From contig JBEBGL010000010.1 in the NCBI GenBank assembly GCA_040081465.1, positions 3,508-67,507 of the forward strand: a stretch of 64,000 nucleotides of DNA, read 5' to 3'. A model generated the notes under the pieces. It was not told the origin of the DNA, ran no database searches, and saw nothing but the letters and a program-made list of their open reading frames with translations. A program made the translations under genes and the position numbers. Shown here piece after piece: positions 8,992-16,121 of the stretch. Positions within the stretch are counted from its first letter, which is position 1, and each line of letters opens with the position of its first letter. This stretch comes from UBA668 sp040081465. GTDB taxonomy: Bacteria; Actinomycetota; Acidimicrobiia; Acidimicrobiales; Ilumatobacteraceae.

Positions 8992-11028
8992 ATGGGTTTG
9001 AAGCAACTATGGATCGAGAGTCGTTATCGCAAGCGTGTCGCAGAATGGTGCGAAGAAGTGGCGCTCGCTGCCAAGCAGCTCGAGAAGTCGCTGAACGCCT
9101 ACGAGGGCGTGTATACGTCGCGTCGAGCACGGCTTGAGGCAGGGGAGCGACTTTGCTCGGAATTCGAGGCAAGCCTGTCCGAGACCCGTCGGGTAAGGGT
9201 GACCGACTACGGCTCCTTCTCCCATACGACACATAGCGGCAACCGGGTGCGCGCAGGCCGCGCACAATCGACTAGTCACGACGAACTTCAAGTAATTGAC
9301 AACGGAACGGTTGTAATTACTGACCGGCGAGTGCAGTTCCTAGGCAGTAGACACAATCGCGAACTCCGGTGGAGGACGCTGGCAGACAACCCCCAGACAG
9401 GCCGAGGTTCAATGACGTTTCGGTCAAGCGGACGCCAAAAGCCCCTAGTGATCACGTTTCACCCGGGTGGGACCGAACAGGTGCGATTCGACGTGGACCT
9501 TGCGCTGAAACTGTTCGACGGTGCTGGCGCTTCGCGAGTCGCAGATCTAACGCGTGCGCTCAAGGACGTTCTGTCGGGCCCGCCGGCTACACCCGAAGGC
9601 ATTGAGGTTGACGAGAGGGTGCGCGCTATCGGACAGGGCAGGTCCGACTCCAATTCGGCTCCACCTCCGCCGGGTGTACTTAGCTCAGCGCCCGAGGTCA
9701 AGCAGACCTTGAGTCTTCCGATCGGGTGCTTTGTTTCGACGCCTGTAGAGCAGGTGATGGTCGCAGCATTGTCGGCCGGATTTTCAATTCGCTGGCTGAG
9801 TTGGCCGGGGAACGAATCAGAACTCTCGGCCTCGGGACCACATATCACGACACCTGCGGCCATGGAGAAAACTGAGCAACTGGGTGTTGTGTTGGACGTC
9901 ATTGCCGGCGACGGCGACCAAGTACTGAAGATCTGGGAGCATGTGCGGCCAGAACACTGCCTGTTTGTGACCTCGGCCGCAGTGGAAGGCGTTTCGGTAC
10001 TCGATGCCGGCAACGTCGAATGCAGCGTGCTCTTTTCCGACGTTGAACAAGCCGACTTGATCCTTAGCGCTCGACCCGCATCAAAAATCATTGTTCATCG
10101 AGTCACGTGTGACCGGGTGATCGGTGCCGAGATCTTTGGAATGTTCTCAAGCAGGGCAGCGATACTTCGAGCAATAGGGCGCAAGTCGCAGGTACTAGTT
10201 CTGACAGGTCCCAGCGAGTACCTGCCCGATCCGATGTTGTTCAGCGGCTTCGACGAGGCAATTGTCGTGAACACCGATCCAGCGGCCGACGCGCCCGAGC
10301 TCGAGTTGGTGGACGACGCGGTCGAACCGGAAGTTGTCGAGCGTGAACCGATCATCGTCGCGGGCAGCACGATCGCAAAACCCGCCGCTCACGTCATGCG
10401 CTATATCTTGGAGCACGCCCGCACGGTTCGGCGCTACGACCTCACTGCCGGCACACACCAGGCCGTAACGCCAGAGCTGATCGCTGCAACCCGAGTATTG
10501 AGCTCGAGGATCTCGGAAGAGCAAGCCAATTGGTTGATCGAACGTGGTACGTCAGCGCCATGGGAACTCGTGCCTCACGGCTCCAAACTCGCGGACGCTG
10601 ATCCATGCCTCGTCGGTGGCCTTTACGACGCGGCCTCGACGCTGTACGCACACTTCAGAGCAACGGCTCCGAAGGGCATCAAGGCGGCCAAGATTTACAA
10701 GGCGCTTCACCTGATGCGGCCGGCGATGTTTCCGATCTTGGATAGCCGCCTCGCTCGCAAGTTCGACGACAGCGCCGCGAAATTGGCACCCGTGGTTAAC
10801 GCATGTCGAAGCGATCTGCAGAAAACCAAACGCGCTTACTGGGCAGCAATCCGCGAGGACCTGCTCGCGAACTCAGTCGCCCTTGCCTCAATCCGAGAGA
10901 CGCTTAGATCTGTAGGCGACCCGCTCATCACAGAAGCAGTCGCAAGCATGAGCGACGTTCGCCTTTTGGACATCCTCACGTGGGTCGACGCGGACAACGA
11001 CGCCGACGTGGACCCCGAGGACGTGTAG
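8992..11028 (+). CDS. multidomain protein of unknown function: PH/GRAM-like domain, middle domain, DUF6308-like C-terminus
   Basis: 678 residues from ATG at 8992. The frame is open further upstream to 8665, but that part is Arg/Ser-rich and overlaps a minus-strand relic, so I reject it. Residues 1-70 are a charged helix. About 95-170 resemble a bacterial PH/GRAM-like fold (GTVVITDRRVQFLGSR, then a beta-rich stretch ending EQVRFDVDLALKLFDG). Residues about 235-430 are an unrecognised alpha/beta region with 'IIVHRVTCDRVIGAEIFGMF'. Residues about 480-650 resemble DUF6308, including KAAKIYKALHLMRPAMFPIL followed by DSRL, a helix-hairpin-like arrangement. No catalytic motif is certain. It is followed 39 bases later by an HNH gene on the same strand. 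Confidence 0.6.
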   Translation: MGLKQLWIESRYRKRVAEWCEEVALAAKQLEKSLNAYEGVYTSRRARLEAGERLCSEFEASLSETRRVRVTDYGSFSHTTHSGNRVRAGRAQSTSHDELQVIDNGTVVITDRRVQFLGSRHNRELRWRTLADNPQTGRGSMTFRSSGRQKPLVITFHPGGTEQVRFDVDLALKLFDGAGASRVADLTRALKDVLSGPPATPEGIEVDERVRAIGQGRSDSNSAPPPPGVLSSAPEVKQTLSLPIGCFVSTPVEQVMVAALSAGFSIRWLSWPGNESELSASGPHITTPAAMEKTEQLGVVLDVIAGDGDQVLKIWEHVRPEHCLFVTSAAVEGVSVLDAGNVECSVLFSDVEQADLILSARPASKIIVHRVTCDRVIGAEIFGMFSSRAAILRAIGRKSQVLVLTGPSEYLPDPMLFSGFDEAIVVNTDPAADAPELELVDDAVEPEVVEREPIIVAGSTIAKPAAHVMRYILEHARTVRRYDLTAGTHQAVTPELIAATRVLSSRISEEQANWLIERGTSAPWELVPHGSKLADADPCLVGGLYDAASTLYAHFRATAPKGIKAAKIYKALHLMRPAMFPILDSRLARKFDDSAAKLAPVVNACRSDLQKTKRAYWAAIREDLLANSVALASIRETLRSVGDPLITEAVASMSDVRLLDILTWVDADNDADVDPEDV

Positions 11029-11067
11029 AGGGTCGCCGCTACGGTCGGGGCTGCAATACTGCGCGCG

Positions 11068-11883
11068 ATGACAGTGCCCCTGGGAGATGGCCGATTCAGC
11101 ATTCCTTGGGACTCGACCGCGATTCCCTCGTGGACACGGGCGGTTGACGGCGCCCGCACTCCTTCCGGGGCCCCACCAGTGTTCCGCTCGACAACGCATG
11201 CGTGGATTGCATTGCGACTGGTGTATCTCGCGGATGTCGCCCACCTTCCGCCCGAAGAGGTGGCAGCAGCAACAGCTCGTTACCTTCACGCGTGGGACAC
11301 CTACGTCCACCTCCTCGAGGAGATTCGACGGATCAGCGCTCAAGCCGATGAGGACATCCGAGTTGCGGCCGCGCAATGGAATTCGATCGATCAGGTCGCA
11401 GCCAACGACGCCGTCACCGCCATGCAGTGCGAACGAGAGCCGTATCCCACCTGGAACCTGGCAACTGTCGCGTTGCGCCACTTCGGACTCGGCCCCGCAC
11501 CGTCGATCTCGATGGAAGAACGAGATCGCAAGCTGAGTCCTTTGGACAACCAAGCGGCTTGGAACGCGTCCCTCGGCGGACGATGCCGCAGTTGTGGAGT
11601 TGTGACCATTTCGCAAGGCCAACACGATCGGCTACGCAAGGTCCTGCGAACTCACCCAACCCTGTTTGATCTGACACCCTCATATCCTCAGAAATCTGGC
11701 ACCGTGGCACCCCTGTGGTCGTCCCGCTTGTTGATCGCATCGAAGGGCGTCGCCGACCACGTCAGTCCTTGGAGTAGTGGTGGTCGGACGTCCGCGGACA
11801 ACATGGCGAACCTGTGCGCCGCGTGCAACTACAGCCGCAGTAACACATCCCTCGACGTCACCAGAGTGGCCGCGTATTCGTAG
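11068..11883 (+). CDS. HNH endonuclease domain protein
   Basis: A 271-residue protein whose C-terminus is a zinc-containing HNH nuclease. CxxC at 173-176 and 250-253 would bind structural zinc, Asp230-His231 in ADHVSPWSSGG starts the beta-beta-alpha-metal motif, and CNYSRSN follows the second cysteine pair with the HNH asparagine and a basic tail. The N-terminal 160 residues are helical and unrecognised, beginning TVPLGDGRFSIPWDST. It lies downstream of the 678-residue multidomain gene on the same strand and converges on a ParB-like orphan with only three bases between stops. Role probably defence or mobile-element biology (inference from neighbours). Confidence 0.75.
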   Translation: MTVPLGDGRFSIPWDSTAIPSWTRAVDGARTPSGAPPVFRSTTHAWIALRLVYLADVAHLPPEEVAAATARYLHAWDTYVHLLEEIRRISAQADEDIRVAAAQWNSIDQVAANDAVTAMQCEREPYPTWNLATVALRHFGLGPAPSISMEERDRKLSPLDNQAAWNASLGGRCRSCGVVTISQGQHDRLRKVLRTHPTLFDLTPSYPQKSGTVAPLWSSRLLIASKGVADHVSPWSSGGRTSADNMANLCAACNYSRSNTSLDVTRVAAYS

Positions 11884-11886
11884 CGG

Positions 11887-12462
11887 TCACATCAGGCGGT
11901 TTGGAAAGAAGTACCACTCGTTCATGCGCTGTGAGATCCCGAGCAGAATTTCTCGCTCGTGTAAAATCGACAACGCCTCAAGCGCGACTGCACGCGCGCT
12001 GCCATCCAGGACGACTGGAGGCGATGCCTCGCTGCGTGCAACGCAGATCAGTGCCGGGACAGCGCGGCCCGCGTCAATCTTCGCAACGAGGTCGTCCAAG
12101 CCCCGGTGCTCGCGGAAGCCGGCGGCCGCATCCTGCGGCCTCAGCGTGCCCCCAGTCCAATCGCGAAACTCGCGGTAGTCCATGAGGTGAAGGCAGTCTC
12201 CATCGACGAGTTGAGCGCGGTGCCAGGTCGTATCGGCGAAGGGCAGGTCTCGGACAGTCCCGCCATGGCACGTCTGAAAGATCGAACGTAATTCCAGAAC
12301 CTCCTTTTCAGATATGGAAGTACGCGCCAAATCAGATTCGTGGAGTCTCTTTTTGCGAAGCTCATTCGCTACAAGTTGGCCGCTGGTACGCGGCGAGCCG
12401 AGATCTGCTGACAAAAAGGCCCGAACGACATCGCTCTCACTAACGTCAGAAATCAAGCGCAT
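11887..12462 (-). CDS. hypothetical protein with possible ParB/Srx-like nuclease fold
   Basis: 191 residues, beginning MRLISDVSESDVVRAFLSAD. The middle part (VDGDCLHLMDYREFRDWTGG, then GLDDLVAKIDAGRAVPALI and PPVVLDGSARAVALEAL) has the layout of ParB-like proteins, in which a parameter-like segment precedes a 'hDGxxRhxA' motif. The match is loose and the family assignment is tentative. The C-terminus is helical and ends YFFPNRLM. It is the last gene before the island border, reads towards the HNH gene, and has no clear ribosome binding site. It may act on DNA or nucleotides; function unknown. Confidence 0.5.
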   Translation of the reverse strand: MRLISDVSESDVVRAFLSADLGSPRTSGQLVANELRKKRLHESDLARTSISEKEVLELRSIFQTCHGGTVRDLPFADTTWHRAQLVDGDCLHLMDYREFRDWTGGTLRPQDAAAGFREHRGLDDLVAKIDAGRAVPALICVARSEASPPVVLDGSARAVALEALSILHEREILLGISQRMNEWYFFPNRLM

Positions 12463-12754
12463 GGGTCACGCTAACTCGACCGTCATACACCCGTTGCCGA
12501 GCGACCAACGCTCGTTCAGCGTCAAGTATCCGTCACGCGAGTCGGGAGTTTGATCCATCCGCTCGAGTGACGCGGGCCAGCCCGTCCGTTACCTACGTGC
12601 CGCCCATTCGTGGTCACGCCGTGCTCACAAACCGACTATTACAGGACGACACGGGACGTCATGAACGCCACCATTCAAAGCGGCGACGTGGTGCCTGAGC
12701 AGGTCAAATGAGTATGAGGCGACACGCGACGGAACTGCCCGTCATGTGCAGTAT
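12463..12754. other. gene-free stretch at the island border
   Basis: No open frame with coding character and a believable start was seen on either strand. The region separates the divergent start of the ParB-like gene from the tRNA 3'-end remnant. It should contain the promoter of the ParB-like gene. I looked for a tRNA or tmRNA body in front of the remnant: there is no GGAGGTGG acceptor strand, no anticodon arm at the right distance and no tmRNA signature. Confidence 0.5.
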
Positions 12755-12782
12755 CGGGTTCGATTCCCGTCCACCTCCGCCA
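12755..12782 (+). other. tRNA-Sec (selC)-type 3' end remnant, candidate attachment site (attR)
   Basis: The sequence reads as the last 28 bases of a tRNA: four T-stem bases (12755-12758), T-loop TTCGATT (12759-12765), T-stem CCCGT (12766-12770), acceptor strand CCACCTCC (12771-12778), discriminator G, and CCA (12780-12782). Eight acceptor bases plus five T-stem bases before a G discriminator is the tRNA-Sec pattern; other tRNAs have seven. Base 12754 is T where the stem needs A, and no tRNA body precedes, so the gene is not functional. Such 3'-end repeats form when a tyrosine integrase inserts an island into a tRNA gene. Orientation predicts the intact selC and integrase to the left. Confidence 0.6.
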
Positions 12783-12794
12783 TCACTTCGCTGG

Positions 12795-13664
12795 TCAGTC
12801 GTCGTCGTTCGTTCCGCGGACCACCACTACTGGAACGGCGCTTCCGTCCAGCACATGGTTCACGGTCGATCCGAACACGTTTGCCGCCAGTGCCCCGCGC
12901 CCGTGTGAACCCACTACAAGAAGGTCGCCGTCTCGAACCACCTCAAGCAGAGAGACAGCGGGGCTGCCCTCAACTAGCTGCCCGTGTATCTCGGCCGCGA
13001 ATTGTTCGCGTGCTGACTCGATTGCTCGATTGAGGACGCACGCCGCGTCGACGCTGACGAGGTCGCGCGCCTGCGCTGCGCTGGTGTCCACGGGGAGGTA
13101 GGGGTACAGCCACGTGTGGACGATGAGTAGGCCAACGTGGTGACGATCGGCCTCTTCTCCCGCCCACGCGAGCGCGCGATTCGAAATCGCCGAACCATCG
13201 ATTCCCACGACCACTCTGTCGGGGCAACCACGGCTCGCCGCGCCGCGCACGACCACCACGGGGCACGGGCTGTGGCGAACGACATGGCGGGCAGTGCTGC
13301 CGAGCCAAAAAGCGGCGGCGCCATGATGACTGCTGGCACCGACGACCATCAGATCCTCGGCATCGGCACTATCGACCAATGCGTAGGCGGGGCTTTCGGC
13401 CAAGACTTCGTTGATGATCTCGACGCCGGGTGTCTGCTCTGCCACTACTTCCTTGATTCTTGCTAGCTCGGTTTGGCCAGCGTCAATCACGGAGCTGTAT
13501 GCGGTCGGTGCCCATCCGGACATTGGGTCAGCGGCGATCGGCACGCCGAAACACGAAACGATTCTGAGAACGCTGCCTCGCACCTTGGCTTCATCGGCAG
13601 CCCAGAAGACCGCCTCCGTAGACGGCGCGGAGCCGTCGTATCCGACGATGATTTCCTTTGTCAT
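12795..13664 (-). CDS. tandem universal stress protein (UspA family)
   Basis: 289 residues made of two Usp domains (about 1-145 and 150-289). The start MTKEIIVGYDGS is the usual Usp beginning; the frame also extends to 13706 but those residues do not resemble the family. The second domain has the complete ATP-binding pattern G-2x-G-9x-GS (GSHGRGALAANVFGS). The first domain has GASSHHGAAAFWLGS, where the second glycine is replaced by serine, so only one domain may bind ATP well. Known role: stress response and dormancy in actinobacteria. It is the first chromosomal-type gene after the proposed island border. Confidence 0.88.
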   Translation of the reverse strand: MTKEIIVGYDGSAPSTEAVFWAADEAKVRGSVLRIVSCFGVPIAADPMSGWAPTAYSSVIDAGQTELARIKEVVAEQTPGVEIINEVLAESPAYALVDSADAEDLMVVGASSHHGAAAFWLGSTARHVVRHSPCPVVVVRGAASRGCPDRVVVGIDGSAISNRALAWAGEEADRHHVGLLIVHTWLYPYLPVDTSAAQARDLVSVDAACVLNRAIESAREQFAAEIHGQLVEGSPAVSLLEVVRDGDLLVVGSHGRGALAANVFGSTVNHVLDGSAVPVVVVRGTNDDD

Positions 13665-13786
13665 GAGTTCATGATCTGCCGCGAGGGAGAGGGGCGGTAG
13701 GGCCATCCGTCACCACGTCGTGCCCTTCGCCCCTAGCCACGTTCGAGCGGTCTAGCGATGATGAGTCGTGAACAGGGAGGTCGCAT

Positions 13787-14224
13787 ATGCGTGCCGTTGT
13801 TGGAGACCAGGGGAAAGCTCATGGCGTGTCTGGCGCACGACATGTGGTCGTGTGGCTCGACCATGTGAAGGCGACGATCATCAACTTCACAGAGGAAGCG
13901 AGTCAAGAGCAGACCGTGCGAAGTCAACTCTCGCACTCCCGGGCGCACTCTGATCGCGACCAATCGGGCTCGGGTCACGTTCGCGACGACTTCGAGTTCT
14001 TCGACGAGATCGCCCTCTTAGTTGGCAATGTGCCCGAAGTGCTCGTCGTCGGCCCCGGTCTTGCGAAGACTGCATTCCAACGGTACGCGGTAACGCATCA
14101 CCCGGCGCTTGCCGCGCACATTGTTGGAGTCGAAACCGTCGACCATCCCTCCTCCGGGCAAATCCTGAAGTTCAGCAAGCAGTACTTTCAAGGAGTCGAT
14201 CAGTTGCTCGGCGACGAGCGCTGA
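13787..14224 (+). CDS. conserved protein of the bacterial eRF1-like / 'translational machinery' family
   Basis: 145 residues. The start ATG at 13787 is preceded by AGGGAGG at seven bases. Segments HVVVWLDHVKATIINF, DDFEFFDEIALLV, EVLVVGPGLAKTAF and GVETVDHPSSGQIL match a small conserved bacterial family annotated as translational machinery protein, related to domain 2/3 of archaeal-eukaryotic release factors. A His-rich stretch lies near residues 50-62. No catalytic function is established. It lies alone between the stress protein and the EAL-LuxR gene. Confidence 0.65.
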   Translation: MRAVVGDQGKAHGVSGARHVVVWLDHVKATIINFTEEASQEQTVRSQLSHSRAHSDRDQSGSGHVRDDFEFFDEIALLVGNVPEVLVVGPGLAKTAFQRYAVTHHPALAAHIVGVETVDHPSSGQILKFSKQYFQGVDQLLGDER

Positions 14225-14247
14225 GGTAGCACCTGCGACTTCGCCGG

Positions 14248-15396
14248 TCAGCAGGCGGTTGGGGTGTGCCTGGCTTGGCGCTGGCTTGTGCGCACGCGCA
14301 ACAGGTGCAGCAAGTCGTCCTGCGAGTGCACCGCGAAGCGGCGGTAGATCAGGCTGAGGTGGTTTCTGACGGTGCTTTGGCTGATGAAGAGGTCGCGTGC
14401 GATACGCGGAACCCGGTTGCCAGCGAGCAGGCGCTTAAGAATCTCTATCTGACGGGGCGTGAGCTGCGCAGCTTCCGGTAGCGCACCCCCGGTTGGCTGT
14501 TGCGCCATCTCGAGCAGCTCGACCAACATTGCTTCCGCATCGCCGGTGCTGCGCGTACTGCCTTGCACCGTATTCGAGCCGACTAGTCGAAGACCGGCCG
14601 CGTCGTTGGCAAGCAGTTTGGAGATGTCGCTCGCCGACATCGGTGGTGCAATGAAGTAGCCCTGCGCGTAGTCACACCCGAGTGTGCGAATCGCGTCCAG
14701 CTGGTCGAGGGTCTCGACGCCCTCAGCCACGACGTCAACCTCCATGGCATGCGCCATGCTGATGATCGACGCGACGATCGCGGTAGCCCGACGATCGATG
14801 CCGAGGCCAGCGACGAACGAGCTGTCGATCTTGACCTCGTCAATCGGAAGATGGTGCAGGTGTTCGAGGCTCGAGTATCCGGTGCCGAAGTCATCGATGG
14901 AGATACCAAACCCGAGCCGCTTTAGCTCGTTGAGGGTCTCAACGGTCCGCATCATCCGGTCGTCCATGACCGTCGTTTCGGTCATCTCGAGCGAAAGCGA
15001 GTTCGCGTCGATCATCTCTTGCGACATGATCGAGCGAATGGACTCTGCGAGCCCGGCGTGTAGTTGGCTGGTCGAAACGTTGATCGCGAGCTGAAGGTGT
15101 GTGTCCGGAAAGGCTTGTCGCCATGCGCTCAGCTGGCCACACGACTCGCGCAGCACCCACTCGCCGATCGGCAGGATCGAGCCACCAAGTTGGGCCATAG
15201 CGATGAAATCGCGAGCCGGCAGCGAGCCGAGTCGCGGGTGGTCCCACCGCAGCAACGCCTCGACACCGACAACGCGGTTCGTCGTCAATGACACCTTTGG
15301 CTGGTATTCGAGCCGGAACTGATTGGCGGCCAACGCCAAGTGCAGCCCGTCGAGGAGGACCTCTGTAGCGTCGACTTGGGGGAAGTTACCAGACAT
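14248..15396 (-). CDS. EAL-domain c-di-GMP phosphodiesterase fused to LuxR-type DNA-binding domain
   Basis: 382 residues. The EAL domain (about 15-260) has EALLR at 46-50, NVSTSQL, DDFGTGYSSL, VKIDSSF, VAEGVET and QGYFIAPP, so the catalytic residues for c-di-GMP hydrolysis look intact. A linker leads to a LuxR-type helix-turn-helix (about 310-370, LTPRQIEILKRLLAGNRVP and STVRNHLSLIYRRF). This order suggests a transcription factor sensing or degrading c-di-GMP (inference). The start at 15396 is chosen because a TATGAT -10 box lies ten bases before it, giving a nearly leaderless message; ATG at 15411 lies inside the promoter. Divergent to the TetR gene. Confidence 0.85.
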   Translation of the reverse strand: MSGNFPQVDATEVLLDGLHLALAANQFRLEYQPKVSLTTNRVVGVEALLRWDHPRLGSLPARDFIAMAQLGGSILPIGEWVLRESCGQLSAWRQAFPDTHLQLAINVSTSQLHAGLAESIRSIMSQEMIDANSLSLEMTETTVMDDRMMRTVETLNELKRLGFGISIDDFGTGYSSLEHLHHLPIDEVKIDSSFVAGLGIDRRATAIVASIISMAHAMEVDVVAEGVETLDQLDAIRTLGCDYAQGYFIAPPMSASDISKLLANDAAGLRLVGSNTVQGSTRSTGDAEAMLVELLEMAQQPTGGALPEAAQLTPRQIEILKRLLAGNRVPRIARDLFISQSTVRNHLSLIYRRFAVHSQDDLLHLLRVRTSQRQARHTPTAC

Positions 15397-15399
15397 AGT

Positions 15400-15438
15400 G
15401 TATGAAATCATACAAGATGATCGTTGTGTGTCGCAACG
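15400..15438. promoter_or_regulatory. promoter and two inverted repeats between EAL-LuxR and TetR genes
   Basis: For the minus-strand gene, -35 TTGCGA (15436-15431) and -10 TATGAT (15412-15407) are separated by 18 bases. A near-palindrome GTATGAAATCATAC (15400-15413) covers the -10 box and a second inverted repeat CGTTG-N7-CAACG (15422-15438) covers the -35 box. Placement over the promoter elements in a divergent intergenic region next to a TetR gene is typical of autoregulatory operators; which repeat is bound is not known. Confidence 0.5.
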
Positions 15439-15458
15439 TTTAGTAGCATCGTTTCCTT

Positions 15459-16121
15459 ATGACATCCGTCGCAGACCCATACGTTGTCGACACCGAAGCC
15501 CGCCCTGTCGACCGCCGAGTGCGTCGCACCCAGAAGGCCATCCGAGACGCCTTCATCTCGCTGGTGCTCGAGCGTGGGTACGACCACGTGCTGATTGAGG
15601 AGATCGCTCAGCGCGCAGACATTGGTCGTGCAACGTTCTATGCCCACTACTCGGACAAGGACGATCTCTTCGCCCAACTGTTCGCTGGGTTGTCCGACGA
15701 ACTGACAGCCAAGATGACCGGCATCGACTATTCCGGCGAGATCCGGCACTTCATCATTCGCACGTTGTACGAAGAGGCAGCAGCGTCACGAGACCTATAC
15801 CGAATCTGCCTCAGTGGCGCCGGCAACGGCCGCGCCCGGGCGAGCTATCAAAACACCGTGGCCGAGGCAGCGAGCCGTCTCTACATCGAGCGCGGCAAGA
15901 CGGATCGCTTCCAGCCAAGGGTCGCCGCTGAAGTGGTGGGACATTTCATCGCAGGCTCCCACGCCGCCATGCTGCAGGCGTGGCTGGAAGCCGACGACCC
16001 GATGCCAGTTGAAGATGCCGTACAGCAATACCTCAAACTGCTCGTCAACGGATATGCGTGGGCGATAGGCATCGCCTCCGACGACCACGTCGGCGGTGAC
16101 TTCGGGGAGACGCGCAGCTAG
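15459..16121 (+). CDS. TetR/AcrR family transcriptional regulator
   Basis: 220 residues. The N-terminal helix-turn-helix spans about residues 18-65 (RRTQKAIRDAFISLVLERG, IEEIAQRADIGRATFYAHY, then SDKDDLF), the standard TetR signature. The C-terminal ligand-binding part is helical and unassigned, with WLEADDPMPVEDAVQQYLKL near its end. It is divergent to the EAL-LuxR gene and probably controls it, itself or both from the shared 47-62 base region. Its stop overlaps that of the convergent channel gene in a CTAG shared by both strands (16118-16121). No strong ribosome binding site precedes the ATG, so the message may be leaderless. Confidence 0.88.
   Translation: MTSVADPYVVDTEARPVDRRVRRTQKAIRDAFISLVLERGYDHVLIEEIAQRADIGRATFYAHYSDKDDLFAQLFAGLSDELTAKMTGIDYSGEIRHFIIRTLYEEAAASRDLYRICLSGAGNGRARASYQNTVAEAASRLYIERGKTDRFQPRVAAEVVGHFIAGSHAAMLQAWLEADDPMPVEDAVQQYLKLLVNGYAWAIGIASDDHVGGDFGETRS

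Noticed and set aside
12660..12782. Complete tRNA-Sec, tRNA-Ser or tmRNA gene
   Set aside because: Only the 3' 28 bases fit. TCA/TTCAAA-like triplets upstream are at the wrong distance and no acceptor 5' strand pairs with CCACCTCC.
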